A stretch of 64,000 nt of DNA from Halictus rubicundus (taxonomy: Eukaryota; Arthropoda; Insecta; Hymenoptera; Halictidae). The notes beneath the pieces are model-generated. The model did not search any database and was not told the DNA's origin. It saw nothing but the letters and a program-made list of their open reading frames with translations. Position numbers and translations under genes: made by a program. How positions within the stretch are numbered: position 1 is the first letter of the stretch; the number at the start of each line of letters is the position of its first letter. The stretch lies in NCBI RefSeq assembly GCF_050948215.1, contig NC_135152.1:5428310-5492309 (forward strand). Reading direction: 5' to 3'. Positions 12,737 through 25,571 of the stretch are shown in pieces.

Positions 12737-12953
12737 CACAGTCTTTTCTCGATATGTGTCAACAACACGGGTCTTTCCAGCGACATATATCGTCCAGGAG
12801 ATACTATTCTTTGATCCACGCTGTACCCGACGCGTATTATGTTTACACGCCTGGGCGTCCGTGGCCACTCCGCGGTATACCTCGCTGTAGTGGGGATAGT
12901 TCTGCGACTGTTATCAGCCAGGTATTTGCGACATATATCGAGAAAAGTCTGTA
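12737..12953. mobile_element. CAGT-ended MITE, family C, copy 1
   Basis: The left end CACAGTCTTTTCTCGATATG and the right end (CATATATCGAGAAAAGTCTG then TA) are inverted repeats over about 22 positions. The interior (GGGTCTTTCCAGCG..., TATGTTTACACGCCTGGGCG, AGTGGGGATAGTTCTGCGAC) matches the copies at 40420 and 49555. CAGT-type ends next to TA suggest a Tc1/mariner-derived MITE. Confidence 0.82.
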
Positions 12954-13746
12954 TTTGGTTTTCATGCGATCTGGATCAAATTTCAGACAATTTTCTTTTC
13001 AATATTCTTATTTCATTCAAAGATTTTGAGACTCCTTTTGAATATAGTACATGCACTGCAAATCTGTGAAGCCATAAAATGTGCATATAAAGGTATCATT
13101 AGTTTATTTACAATCAAGGAGAATGTAGAATACATTCAGAAAAATCGATTTTAATCTTCTCTCTAATATTTAATGATTAGACTGTGTCTCTAAAAAAATG
13201 CATGTCCATAAAGATGAATTAAAAATAGCAGAGGTTGAAATGAAGCCTACCTCCTCGGGCAATATTGTTTCTATATAAAGAACAATATTGTTTACCAGTA
13301 TTTGACTTTTTTATTAATTTAATCTCACCGAGCCCCATTCCACAATTTATAAATAATGTCTATAGTAGTCAGCAACAGAATTTAGACAGTCTATAATCTT
13401 AACAGAACGAACTCTGATCTTTTGGTGCTGCTCTTCATCAACCCTCCGACTGTCTCATTTTCAAAATGCGCGTCTAAATTCTCAGAATATCAAGTGCAGC
13501 ACACAGCTCATTTCCCATAGACTTCGGCGAAGTAAGAAGACCAAACAATGGCGCAACGACATTTATTTCGTGCACGCGAGATCGCGCCGAATTTGCGAAC
13601 ACCCTTATAATACGAAATCTCGGTCGTACGTTCCCGACAGGGTATTTAAGGTCGAAAGAATAGCGTCTCGGGCAAGCTGCTCGCCGAAGGGGGTGCAATC
13701 CAGCCCGCGATCGCGTATATTTTAGCGAATTCCTTTTTTGCCTTTA

Positions 13747-13747
<1 letters not shown>
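12954..13747. other. AT-rich non-coding stretch, nothing recognised
   Basis: AT-rich sequence with no open frame that looks coding and no recognised repeat. Confidence 0.5.
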
Positions 13748-13816
<69 letters not shown>

Positions 13817-13824
13817 GAGAGAGG
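13748..13824. repeat. Long (GA)n microsatellite
   Basis: About 77 bp, almost uninterrupted GA; the longest simple repeat in the window. Confidence 0.95.
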
Positions 13825-15105
13825 GCGATCCGTTTTATGCGCGTCTGAAAAGTTACGGAACTATTCAAGCCGGGTTACGGGTGTAGGAGATATTGCCGGA
13901 TGGAAGTTGCACGTACGCGTGCGAGCGCGAATTCGACGGAAGAAGAAGCAGTTGAAGAAGAGGAAGTCGAAGTGGAGGAAGAAGAAGTGAGAAGACGAGG
14001 AACAAGTGGTCCCCGAAGAAGTTCGTCGTCGAAGTATAAAAGTGTAGTTTGCCGTTGGTCGAGGTTCGTCTCGGTGAAAATTCGACGCGCGACCCTCGCC
14101 CGAGTTTCTCCGGTTTCCACTTTTGCTTTTCCGGTGTTTACTCTGTCGCGCTTTATGGTAGTGATTCCATGGTCCTGCTGCTATGGTCCGGCACACGGGG
14201 TCGCGCATCCTCCCACGCTCCCGGGATCTCTCTCTCTCTCTCTCTCTCCCCCTCTTTATCTAGTTCTCTCTCTTTCACCCGGTGGCTGCGCGAAACCGAG
14301 AGAAGAGAGTGGAGAGATCCACGATTGCTAATAAAGACATTAATATTGACTGGCGTGTATATCTCGATGTGCCGGAAGGGCAGACGCGATTCGACTTTCG
14401 GATAACACTTGGGGGAATAGAATGCTCGGTCACGACAGGAATAACATTTAAGAATAAAAGATGAGACCACAATGAAACTGCCTATTGCTTATTCATAAGG
14501 TGCACGGGAACGGGGTATTGGTATCGTACCGGTTTTATACGCCGGAACGCGTACATAACGAATCGGATCGAGAGCGCGCGCTTCTGCGCGATCTACGCTC
14601 GCTTTGCTCGCCGGTTTCGCTCGCTCGGGACCCGGGAAAAAAATCAAATCGAATGCAAAATTGAACGGCTCGATTCCGACGGACCAGCCGTGTTCTCGAT
14701 ATTTTCATTCCGGAGCGAATTTTTCGGACTCCACTCTCGCGCGCCTGTCTATAGCGACGCGGCGCAGCGCTCGCGAACTCTCGCGAATCTTCACGGAAAT
14801 GCGCCCGCGAAATATGCTCGTTGCGCAACTCGTCCATCTCGGAAATTTTTCCTTGTCGTTAGGCGGGACCGATACTTACCTTCACCCCCGTTTTCAAAAA
14901 ATTGTCTACTATACGTTCTCGTGGCTTGTTCCCTTTAATGGATTTTTAATCCCTTGTACTACGGTTTATTTTACGATTTCAGTGATTAGAAATTTTTTGT
15001 AATTCGTAATTTCCTGAAAGAAGGAGAAAATTTATATCTATTGTACGCTCTTATGTTCCTCGATAGTTGTACATTAACAACGTCAAAATAGAATTTTATT
15101 TCGGT
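13825..15105. other. Non-coding stretch, GAA-rich then CpG-rich
   Basis: A GAAGAA-rich purine block at 13938-14010, a CT tract at 14227-14248, then CpG-rich sequence to 14.85 kb and AT-rich sequence after. Open frames follow the triplet-biased purine block and look like shadows. Confidence 0.5.
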
Positions 15106-15262
15106 TTAACACTTTGGCTGCCAAACTAGAAACCTAAAAAATTCCATAAAATCGAAGTGTTATTTAATGAAATAAAAATTGAAAAAATTTAAATGTATGA
15201 TATTGAGTAGTCCTCCAACTTTCTTGCATTGTAGAGATCCTAATTAAATGTAGCTTAAATTA
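15106..15262. mobile_element. TTAA-type MITE, family D, truncated, reverse orientation
   Basis: Begins TTAA-CACTTTGGCTGCC and matches the reverse complement of the right-hand ~150 bp of the element at 56067-56308, including GATATTGAGTAGTCCTCCAA. The match ends near 15260, so the other end is lost. Insertion-relic status is clear and the end point is approximate. Confidence 0.82.
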
Positions 15263-16784
15263 AATGAAGCTTGGAAATCCGCCTTTCATCTTTAAATGAT
15301 TTTATTAACACCAACGGAACATTTAATTCGTCTACTACAATATTTTTTACAGTAAAAAGTACAACGTACGAGGCACTAAAAAAAAAAATTGGCAATTTAC
15401 ATTTTTCTGGAATGCATAATCGACAATTCTTTAACAGAGTTATCAGAAATTACACAAGCACACGTGTTATCGCGGTGCTTCTTTTCGCTCCACGTGTATC
15501 TCGACTTTCCACCGCAGCTCCGACCCGATGCCAACATGCTTCCGCCGTAAATCCATCAATTACGTTAATTAGTTTTAATAAATTCCGTTTGCGGATTCCA
15601 TTCGGTCCGGCTGTACAATGTCGAACACGCGGCGTGGCTGCGGAGCAAAAAGCAGTGGTTTACGATGGAAAATGAATGCGTCCGGTTAAGGAAGCGCGCG
15701 GCAGCGTTAATCCAATTTACTCGGAGGCTAATTATCGATGATAATTTACGGCTTGGGTTCCGGGGCCGTAATTAACGGCGTCCGGGTCAAGAGAATGATG
15801 TGTTCGAGCTTGTGTGCTGTCCGATTCCGGTGAAAGCTGGTCGCGGAGACGGTTTCGGAGTTGGAAGATTTCCTCCTGAAAACGAGCGACAGATGTCGGA
15901 CGGGGGCCGACTCCATTGGAAAAACAGGTTCCATGGGGGATTCGGGCTGGACGTCCCATAATGGTCCCACCCCTAGGACGTGTTACCGTTACAAAAAGGG
16001 CGAGAGAGTGAGTGAGAGAGTGAGTCGACCGGCGCGCAGTCGAGAAACGAATGGTCGAATATCAGGTTACTCGTGTACCGGCGGTCCGGTAACAACCTCC
16101 CACATCCGTAACAATTCCCCTGATTACTTCCCCACCGGCTTACAATTTGCCAATTTACTCGGAAAACTCGTAAAGCATCGACGCCTGCCATCGCGGCTTG
16201 CTTGCTCGCTCGCGCGCTTGCAAAACTCGATGCACCGTGCACACCGGGTCCACGCACATATGCACCAGCAACGGCCGCCGCGTTTCACATTTATCTTTTC
16301 CCGCTTTTTCCCTTCGCCCATTTATTTCGGCCCGCGATCCCGCTCACGGACCAGCCCCGAATGATGCACAATGGTCCTTTTGTGCCATTCGCCGTCTGAC
16401 GGATATCTGCCCCGGCTCTCCGAAAATTTGATTCGCCCGTGATTCGAAACGGCCGCGCGTTTTTCACTTGTTACGCGAGATTGCGACTCGACGAATCGAC
16501 GGACGCGGTTGCTCAATTTCGCCGGCCGTTCTCTATGGAGATACGGGGAGTCGCGTTGCCGGTTCACTGGACGGAGATTTTTTATGGGGGTGGACGTTTT
16601 TCTGAAACGGTTCGCCGAGACACCGAGAAGACACTCGTTTTATTCCCTTCTCGGTCCACGATCTTTTTAATTTGTGAACATCGAAAGGTAATGAGTACAC
16701 GGATCTTTATGCAAACTAAAATTTGTACGCATCATTTGCCAGGAAAAGTTACATAGAAATGTATTATTTTAGTTAATAATATTT
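15263..16784. other. Non-coding stretch, no gene seen
   Basis: AT-rich to about 15.4 kb, then GC-moderate and CpG-rich. No repeat family or coding exon recognised; open frames look like shadows. Confidence 0.5.
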
Positions 16785-16977
16785 AGACTGCGGATTTGAT
16801 GGATTTATGACAAAAATTAGTAGGTGTCATTCAAAACAGCAAAAAGGATTTTTAACAATGTCGGTGTACCATTTTTAACAAAAGAAAATTATTAATGAGC
16901 AAAATAAATGTTTTCTTAGCCCCAATAGATTAGAATTGATGTATAAAAATTTTATTTTGCGTAAGGATCCGCAGTCT
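16785..16977. mobile_element. AGACTGCGGAT-ended MITE (dispersed full copy)
   Basis: Starts AGACTGCGGATTTGATG and ends GTAAGGATCCGCAGTCT, an inverted repeat of at least 11 bp. Near the right end it carries ATTTTATTTTGC, the complement of the GCAAAATAAAAAT block found near the left end of the 146-948 array units. Length is 193 bp, close to the 199-bp array units. Non-coding. Confidence 0.8.
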
Positions 16978-16984
16978 GATGATA

Positions 16985-17240
16985 TTAACCCTTTGCACTC
17001 GACGCTATTTTAACTCCAAATGCTCCAAATGAAACATTTTTTCCGGTCTAAAATATTTCCCTTCTATATATTCACTTTCACGTTATACATACGAAAATGG
17101 TACAATTTACTCGTGCAATACTGAAATGTTTGGTAATTTATTAAATACAAATAAATTTAATAATGTAAAAAATATTTTGAATAATGATACAGCCATTTTT
17201 AGTGGCGCTTTACAGTCGCCGTTCGAGTGTTAAGGGTTAA
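16985..17240. mobile_element. piggyBac-type MITE, family A, copy 2 (best preserved)
   Basis: Intact TTAA at both sides (16985-16988, 17237-17240). Ends CCCTTTGCACTCGA and TTCGAGTGTTAAGGG form a terminal inverted repeat of about 14 bp. The 248-bp interior is AT-rich and non-coding. It begins 7 bp after the neighbouring AGACTGCGGAT element ends. Confidence 0.9.
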
Positions 17241-20200
17241 GTATTTGAGAACGAAACGTTTCAAAACGAACAGTTGCTCTGAATTGAACAAAATGACTCT
17301 CGTTTTCGGGAGAAAAAATGCCAGAGCGATCTACCCTTAAAATTTACCAATTTTTCCCCCTGAATCTAAAAGTAAACTACTGAATTCTTTTTAAACTGTT
17401 TACACCTCCTACCAAATCAATAAAGAATCGCCAAAAACGATGGTCTTCACAGTTTCCATCATGAAGAGGAAACAGCCGCCTTTTCGAGATAGCAGGGCCT
17501 AGCGACACTATCGCGGCGAGCCGATTGCGGAGGATCGAGTTAGCCCTCTTCAGCAAGTTGCATTACGATGGCGACGCACCCCCCGGCGTTTGTTTGTCAT
17601 CCGTGTTATAACTTCGTTTGCCAGCCATTGATTACGGGACCGGGTACACGGTGCCTTATCTTCCCCTTACACGCCTGGGGATCAGGTTCCCTCCCTCCCG
17701 AGCCTTTAAATGTCTCGTACATCCCCGAAATTAATATCTGTTGGCCCAATACCGTTCAGCTCTCTCCCTCAGTCCTCTCTCTTGCTCGATTCTCTCTCGC
17801 ACTCGCTCCTCGCGGAATTACTTACGCACGGCTTTATTAGACGGAACGTTCCGAATGATTTCGCCGATTACTTCTTCCCAGCTTTCTTCTGCCGGCAGCA
17901 AAACGAGCTTCTGGGACAGCTTTCTCTCTCTCTTTCTCTCTCTCTCTCGCTCTCCCTCGGCGTGTCCATCGAGCAGCTTTTTCGCCTGCCGTCTGGCTCC
18001 CGGCCAGTCGGATCGTCTCTCTCGCGGTTACAGGATCGTCGGCGATCATTAGGCGATACTTTGTTGAACCGCAGGCGGTTCTTTGGGGATCCGATGATCC
18101 CTTTTTAGGGGGAGCAAGTTTGTAAATTTGCGGCCGGTGAATACATAAGTCGATAAAGCGATCTAGACCGCGGGATATGCTCCATTTCGCAGTCAAACAC
18201 CGGCTTGCGGTCTGGTTTCCTTCTTCTTTTTCTTTTCTCTGGCAAGATCACGCAACGATGCCCGTGAAATTGCTCCTGGTGACTATCGCACATTTGTCAG
18301 ACGTTGTCGCTTCGCCGTCCGGCGCAAAACAGCGACAAAATGGCGCTCTGTGCGGGTCTGACCACCCGGGAGATAGCAGGAGGAAGATATTAGAGTCTTC
18401 TCGGCAGCTGTGTCGCTTAAAATCGAAGTGAAATTAGCCAATTTACCCGACGGTTATCATTAAGTCTTTGAATTACTGGAGGTTCGTGCAAAAAATTCTT
18501 TATAAATCGTCCCTGCGCTTATTTTAAAGGGTGATCTCCACTTTTATACTTTGTTACTCATTTTCACCAGAGACGGTTATTCTCACTACAAATTGGCTCG
18601 AGAACCTGATCAGATGAAAAACTTCTCTGTTATAAATATGAAGTTCTACTTTGAACGAATGTACCGAGTGTAGAAAATTTCTTCCCGCATTCGTTTCAAT
18701 GTGAGCCTACAGAAGAAGGTCTCTACTTTACAATGACCTCAAAAATTGATCTGCCATTTCTCTTGCAATTCCAGACTGTACTGGACTCTAGGTAGGTGAT
18801 GATCGGACTTGTGTGTGATCAGTGTACATTAATAATTGTCGCAGGGGAGTTACATGTATCTGTCAGCTACCTAACCATCCGAAAATTACGTCCGCAATAA
18901 TCTGTATAACTTCCATGTTTTCAATGTTCTCAAGCATGTTGCTAAAAACTTCAATAATACGTTTAAAACACTGAAGACAACGAGATAACGTTTTTAAATT
19001 GTGTTAAAGAGAGCCTCTTGATCTATCCTTTCTCTCAAGAAATTTCCTAGGCAGTTAAAAATTCCGATTCGCTGTACAAATTGTCCCTAAATCGCACGAC
19101 AACCAGTGTTTCACTCTCGTCCTGCTGAATTTTTGCGTGGCCATTCGGACTACCGTGCAACGCGTCACAGAACCGCATCGGAATCGCAGGGAGTTCGCGA
19201 TCGACGACGGCCAGCGTCTCGATGTTCGTTTTGCCAGCTAATTATACGATCGCCAGGAGATACCGAGGACGTGAGCTCCCGGGGGCGACGGAGCCGCGAG
19301 AAAACGTGCAAAAGGTAGTCTCGCCGGCAAATTGCCTCCGAAAAAGTCGTCTGCAGCGGCCGCGGCGACCGGGGCCGCGCAAGTAGGCATTTTCGGTACT
19401 GGAGGTAATTTTTTAACGCGCGTTGCATGCGGGGCGCAGCGTCTGACGGGATCGCGCGCGCTCTCGCATCGTAAGCTTAATAACGACGGCGCGGCGCACG
19501 GCGATATTCGGCTCACGGATGATGCGACGATGATGATGATCCGCCATCTCACCGCAACTTGGGAGGTCCGCTCTTGATATCCCCCTCCGCTCTTGATCCC
19601 CTCGGCTGGCCTTCCACCCATTTCTTCTTCGTACACGCTTCACTCTTTCACCCTGGGCCCCTCCTCGTCCCTCTTCGCCGTGTTCTTGCCCTCCTCTACC
19701 TGGGCCTGCACGCTCTCTCGCTCTCCTCCTCTCTCCGATTCGTTCTCTTGCTCTCTCCCTCTCGTTCTCCCGATCCTCCCTGGCCGTCTCTAGATCCTTT
19801 ACCTCTGCCTCCGATCTTCCATCCCTCTTTCTTGTTGCCGGTCGGCTCCCTCGCGTTCTCATCTTGCCCGTGGCTCACCAATCCCTCTTCCTCCTCCTCC
19901 TTTATCTCTCCACCGTCTTCCTCCCGGCAGCTTCTTCTTCCTTCTCTCGGCCCCTCGACGTCCCCGTCGTGTCTTCTCTTCCGCCCAGCTAAACGTCGAT
20001 CCTCAACTGATCGGTCCCGGGCCCGAGACATATACCCATGGGAGCGTCGTCAGGCTCCGATCATATTTTTTGCATCGGTATACGGGGGAAATAAGACCGT
20101 GCCGGGTCCGGGAACCGGCCAATTTCATCTCCTCCGCGACATACACGATCATGCTTTCTCTCTTGCGCCGTCGTCCCAGCATCCGGGAACGCGCGCGACC

Positions 20201-20440
20201 ATGCGACGACAACCATCGATGATCTTATCGCGATTCCGAACACAATTTTTCACTGGATTTCTTACGCTTTCTTACGATTTCTTTCTTAATTTTACTTCGT
20301 TCGACAACCTTCAACGTGTTCACTTTCCATGTCCAATACACTCGACATGTGGCATTTTTCTGTCTAATGACGAGCGCACTCATCGTGTAATTACATTCCA
20401 TAAATTTAGATTTACTACATAGACTGGCAGACTGGCATTC
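17241..20440. other. Non-coding stretch, no gene seen
   Basis: CT tract at 17922-17957; AT-rich at about 18.45-19.1 kb; pyrimidine-rich at about 19.57-19.99 kb, which creates a long Ser/Leu/Pro-rich shadow frame. No exon recognised. Confidence 0.5.
17922..17957. repeat. (CT)n microsatellite
   Basis: Interrupted CT repeat. Confidence 0.85.
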
Positions 20441-20645
20441 CTAAAAATTGCTGTACCATTATTCAAACTATTTTTCACATCACCAAATTTGTTTGTATTT
20501 AATAAATTGCTAAACACTTTAATATTGCACGAGTAAATTGCACCATTTTCGTGTGTATAACATGAAAAAAATATATATGGAATGGAAATTTTCTAGGTCG
20601 GAAGAAATGTTTCGTTTTGGAGTTTAATTTCGAGTGTAATAATTT
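20441..20645. mobile_element. piggyBac-type MITE, family A, degraded reverse copy
   Basis: Reverse-complement match to the 5187 and 16985 copies: CTAAAAATTGCTGTACCATT at its start, then TTTGTATTTAATAAATT, GCACGAGTAAATTGCACCAT, and TTCGAGTGTAA near 20640. Terminal TTAA and outer TIRs are lost. Confidence 0.78.
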
Positions 20646-22938
20646 TTCATTGCAACTCATCTCCGCTCGTAAACGTAAAACATTTTATGACATTGTATGA
20701 TGAAGAACTAAGGCTTTATTCGACATGATTATATTCATATGCAATTTTGGTGCAAGAGGCCACGTTTCAGAAAAATGGGACAGAAGACGCCAGTTAATGC
20801 CGACACTGCCATACAGGCCAAATTAGCTCCTGTTCACCTAACCGAGGGAAGAATTGAACGACGAGCCGGGGACGTGCCGTCTTTTCATAACTTTCCCGCT
20901 CGTCTAACAAGCCTCCCCTCGTGAGTCACGTACATGCAAGCGAAATAAGCCTCCAGCTATCACTTTTCCTATATTTCGTTGTTTCCAATGGTGAACGAAC
21001 CATTCTCACGCCCCTCTTGTCGCTTAGGCGACCGTTTCGCGCGATATTGTTCTAGCGTGGAACATCTGGTCGTGGCGAATAACGACGCCTCCTGGATCGT
21101 GATCTCTGGACCTCCGATATGGAGGTTCCTGAAAAATTGGGTATTCTTTGACTGTCTGTTGGGAGAGAAGGGAATTCCTTGACAATTGTCGTTTGGGAGG
21201 GTGAGAGATGATTGCGTTGACAAATGGCGTCCTGGAGTTCCGGAACCATTTGCGAGGTGGAGATTTCGAGTCAAAGTCTCTTTAATCATTGGCTGCTTGT
21301 AGAGTTCTTTTTAAAGTCAGTTCAATCATTGCTAACTTGTAGGGCTCTTTTCTGAATAAGAGTTCCTCTCAATTTACTGGGGAATTGACAGGAATCTTTT
21401 TCGAGTCAGTCTTTGTACTCTCTAGATTGATATTGTGGTATTCTAAATATGAACAATTTTTATCTCTCCAATTTCAATACAGAGATTGTTAAATTACAAG
21501 AAGATGAAAAATTTCCACGTAGGGTCCACATTAGTAATAAATTGATTCTACTAAAATCTACTTGAACAGACCCTGCTGGGTCTACAGTCTACACCCTATT
21601 AAAGAATACTATACTAGAATACTATTAAATACTATTAAAATCAGCAGCTTTAAATAGGTTTTTCTCGAATGTCTCCGAAGTACACAAATTAGACTACTTC
21701 TTCCCACAGCCAGAAGATCCATCGCCTTTAAATCAGTCCGGAAGAATGAAGGCGCGAAGATTAAACAATGAAAAATTCACAAGAAGGAAGGATCCCCTTT
21801 AAAATCACTCACAGTGTCCTCTTTCCCTCCATACCCCTGAAATTACCAAAGAATCCTTCTTCATCTCAACTGAACTGTCTAAAACCATCCTGAATCTTCA
21901 ACTACGTAGTGAAACATTTAGAACTATCAAGACAGGGTCTTCTTGTTAAACATTTCGAACGAACAATAATCTAATTAAATATAAATAGAATTTTCATTGG
22001 CCGAGGAAGCCGAAATATCGCTATATAGAAAATAATTTGCACTGAAAATTGGGGGGCCAGTAACGGTAGAATGTAAAGGGGGTTGATAGTTGTCGATACT
22101 CGCAAATAAATGAACGAGAGGGTACGGGGTTCGCGAGACTGATCAAAATGGCTCAAAGGGCTGTCGAAAGGGGACCTCAGCCCTCGAATAAGAAGACGAA
22201 GCAGCAGACATTTGAGGGCGAGGGGGGAGGGACAGGTAAAAAGAGGCCGAAAGGAAGGTATGTCGAAAGTCCTGGTAGAAGGGGGTCTCAGTCGGAGGGT
22301 AATCTTCGAGGACCAAGGGGGGAACTGGTCGAGGGGCCAAAGGGGGATGGAAGAAATGGCGGGTCCGAGGTAAACGCAACCGCTTGCATCGATAAACGTA
22401 ATAACCGGCAATTTGCGAGAAGGACTTTTAGTTAGGCAGTACGCGTGCTTGGGTATTCCAGAAGACGGGAGCGACGAAAGGGGGGTTGTGCGAGAGGAGA
22501 GAAGGATGAACAGGGGGTTCGGAGACGAGGGGACCAGAAGAGGAACAGGGGAGAGAAAAGGGAACGGTGTGGGTCGCACTCGGCCCTCGATGGGTTGGGA
22601 GTAATTGCTATGAGAAGGGGCTGCTCGCTCACGTCTTACCGGGGGATTTTGCGACGATATTGCTGATATAAAACTGGTCGTCGCTGCCGGCGGGGGTGGG
22701 GCGTACCGGTGGACCCCGCTTTGGAAAATGGAGAGTAACGCCCGGAATCAGCGTTAAACAACTTTTTCTTTATTAGCTTCCTTCCTTCCTTCCTTCCTCC
22801 CTTCCTCCATTTCTTCCTGCGTCGCCGACCTCGGAGCCGAATTATTGCCCTGTTTACCGGATTTTTTGAAAAACAAGAGACCCCGGGGCTGCTGGGACAC
22901 GCTTAGGTACACGCATAGCGAATAGGGAACTAGCCCCG
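20646..22938. other. Non-coding stretch, no gene seen
   Basis: A short duplicated motif (AATCATTG..CTTGTAG, 21283-21350), AT-rich sequence at about 21.4-22.0 kb, a G-rich + strand region at about 22.15-22.6 kb, and (CTTC)n at 22777-22810. No exon recognised. Confidence 0.5.
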
Positions 22939-23113
22939 GAGACTTGGGATTTTTGTGCATTCATCTGGCGCCTCCATTTTGTACTTAATAATGTTGGCAT
23001 GTTAAAGTCTTACATCTGTACACTGTGTTAACTTTCCGACGAATATTTCAAAACGAATCCCGAAGACCTGGGATTTTGTAAAGCAATCGCCTGGCGCCAC
23101 CATTTTGTACGCT
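22939..23113. repeat. Duplicated ~45-bp motif with GGCGCC core
   Basis: Two diverged direct copies, starting at 22939 and 23066, share GAC-TGGGATTTT, a CTGGCGCC core and CATTTTGTAC. They are 127 bp apart. Each resembles part of a CTCF-type site (GGNGGCGCCAG on the - strand), but not perfectly. Confidence 0.6.
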
Positions 23114-23838
23114 CTGGAGGAAATAAATTCCTATTTCGTGTCTGTGCGCTGCAAGAACAATTTTTATTTTGCCCAAAAATCCGCTATCTACTTGTGATCA
23201 TTCAGGCTGCAAAGATGCATTTCACAAATTCATTAAAACAATATCTGCCAGGGTAATAGGATGCACAATGTTTTCTCCAAAAAAATGCCGAAAGATTGTC
23301 ACGTTTTATGTGCGTTCCCGGGTGGTGCGTTCCGACAGGTGTGTTTGGTTGGTTTGTGTCCGGCCGGATGTAAATGAGTGTAACGCAGTTCGTCTAAGAG
23401 CGACGACGCGATGCAACGATCTCGAGGATCGGTCGACGATCTATACGCCGATCCAGGCCCCGGAGGGGGCACACGGAAAAAGGAACGAGACCGAGAACGC
23501 CTTGTTTGCTCCGGAGATAACGTACCTGTACCGGCTATTATTCCGGTGAGCCCCGAACGTGTTTAGAGAGCCCACTGTCGGCGAGAAACGGCTAAAGATA
23601 TCTTCATAACGACTTAATGTATTGGGCGTGGGGCGGCCTAATGACTACCTGCGCGTCGACCTTTATGCGCTAGTAGCACGTGCATGTTGCTATTATCAAT
23701 CTATAAATGCACCGATCGTCCTTGGCGGATCCTGCTGCGTCGACACGAAATTGTAGATAAGCCCGGCAAACGCCGCGCGAGATGCGCGTAACAACATTTT
23801 TATTTCTCGTTTTTTCCTACTTCAACCCCACCCCGCTC

Positions 23839-23842
<4 letters not shown>

Positions 23843-23901
<59 letters not shown>
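23843..23901. repeat. Long (CT)n microsatellite
   Basis: About 29 uninterrupted CT units. Confidence 0.95.
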
Positions 23902-23903
<2 letters not shown>

Positions 23904-24025
23904 ATCGTTCGAGTATATTATACACGTCTCGCTGGTCCCTTTTTTGACTGAACTTCTTCGAGCGTCGTTGCTTTTTTCTTTTTCCGGCTCTTCGCGAACG
24001 ATCAACCATGTTCCAACATGGCGGC
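23843..24025. promoter_or_regulatory. Candidate Polycomb response element (GAGA + Pho motifs)
   Basis: A long GAGA-type tract at 23843-23901 lies 114 bp from AACATGGCGGC (24015-24025). The complement of that motif, GCCGCCATGTT, fits the extended Pho/YY1 site. In Drosophila, Ubx PREs combine GAGA-factor and Pho sites. Function here is inference from motif pairing alone. Confidence 0.25.
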
Positions 24026-25571
24026 ATGACGCGCCCCGATGAAGTTCGCCTTCGAACAAGTGTTATCTTCGTAATCGATCTGAGGAGAGTGCCGAAGCAT
24101 GAAAAAAGATATAATTGGAACGAACAGTGCTATTAGGGGCTATTCGGCGCGGTTCACTGTCGGCGCGCAGATTCGGTGAATCGGTTCCGGCCCGAGAGAG
24201 TGAAAAGTGCAGGTGAACGGTTGCACGATGCACTGTAAGTAGATTTGAAATTGTTTTATATCGTTTTCTGCTGTTCTCAACCTGCTCTTCCGAAGTTGTA
24301 CTACCTTTTTTTTCGAGACGCTAGACTATTCTTAAACGGTCGTCTCCCTTGCCAAGTTGTTCTCAAGGATACGCTCTGCTTTATGCTGAGTTTATGCTGA
24401 TAATTTTATAACAACCGTCTTTCGACGAGGGAAATCTGTAAACTGAATTCCAAACGGATGGAAGTATTATTGGAAATTATAGTTCGAGGGCTGCTTCTCC
24501 CATTAACGAGTTCGTCATTAGACCTTGCGGAATGGACGTCTTCGACGAGATTTAATCGCATCTTTCTTGCCTACCAATTTTCTATTTATTTTTAAGCGTC
24601 TTGGAGATTAAATCCTCTTATGATCCTGATATAAGTAGGTAATTATTTAAACGAACTGCTGAAAAATATAATTCAGTATTATAAGCATTCCTGAATTAAA
24701 ATGTGCTCGAGTCTTGTGTTCTCCAAGGATTCAAATTTAAAACAAACGATAAACCCAAAAAATCCAAGTGAAATATTGTTTCCCTCACAATCGACGTTTC
24801 CAAATTTATTTCACAAATAAATAAACGATCCGTTACACCAAACTTGACGATAAATTTTCCCCTGTCACTCTCGTTTGGTATAGAACAGTCTGCAATCCTG
24901 AACAACATAAACTTCATATAAATTACATATGTAACTAGTTTCACGATCGCGAAGCCTGAAAATCGCTTTCCTGGACGATATAATTTTTTTAAAAATTCCA
25001 GAAGGTATTGTAGGTGTGTAATAAGTTATTATTACGCATTTGCTGGCCGTTTGGGTCAAAGTTTGCTCAGACAGGGCTCGTCGGATTTTAACATGGTCGC
25101 TTTGATGAAAAGCGAGTCATCGGAGTTCGCGTGCCGTCTCGTTCGAATCGATTCATCTTCGAGTCGCAGATAAAACCGTTCCGTGGCAAATTGCTCGGTT
25201 TTACAAATTGCGCGAGAGATCGCGAATGGCACGAGCCCCGGTGCATCAGCGCAAGCAAGCAACCCGAGCGAGCTATTGCAGCTTATCCGGGACGCTTCAA
25301 CGAGTACCGCCTTTCACGCGTAATCTTAATGCATGGAGATACCGGCGATTTTATTGACGGCCCCCACACCAGCGCGAATTAAGCCGATCTTAGTAGAGAA
25401 CGTTAATGAAATCAAACGCCGCGCCGGTTATTAGCCGCGTGGACGGCCGATCCAGCGGCCCGCGGCATCTCATTAACGGTCCGCCGAGTATCGTGTTAAT
25501 CACCCTACTGAAAAGCCCTTCATTTCTCACTTCTTCGTACTTTATCATTCTTCTGTGGTTACCGCAAAAAT
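24026..25571. other. Mostly AT-rich non-coding stretch, nothing recognised
   Basis: Mostly AT-rich sequence at 24.2-25.1 kb, then CpG-rich. No coding exon or repeat family recognised. Confidence 0.5.

Noticed and set aside
19559..20422. 287-residue open frame on +
   Set aside because: Composition is Ser/Leu/Pro-rich from pyrimidine-rich DNA, no domain is recognisable, and its tail runs up to a MITE relic.
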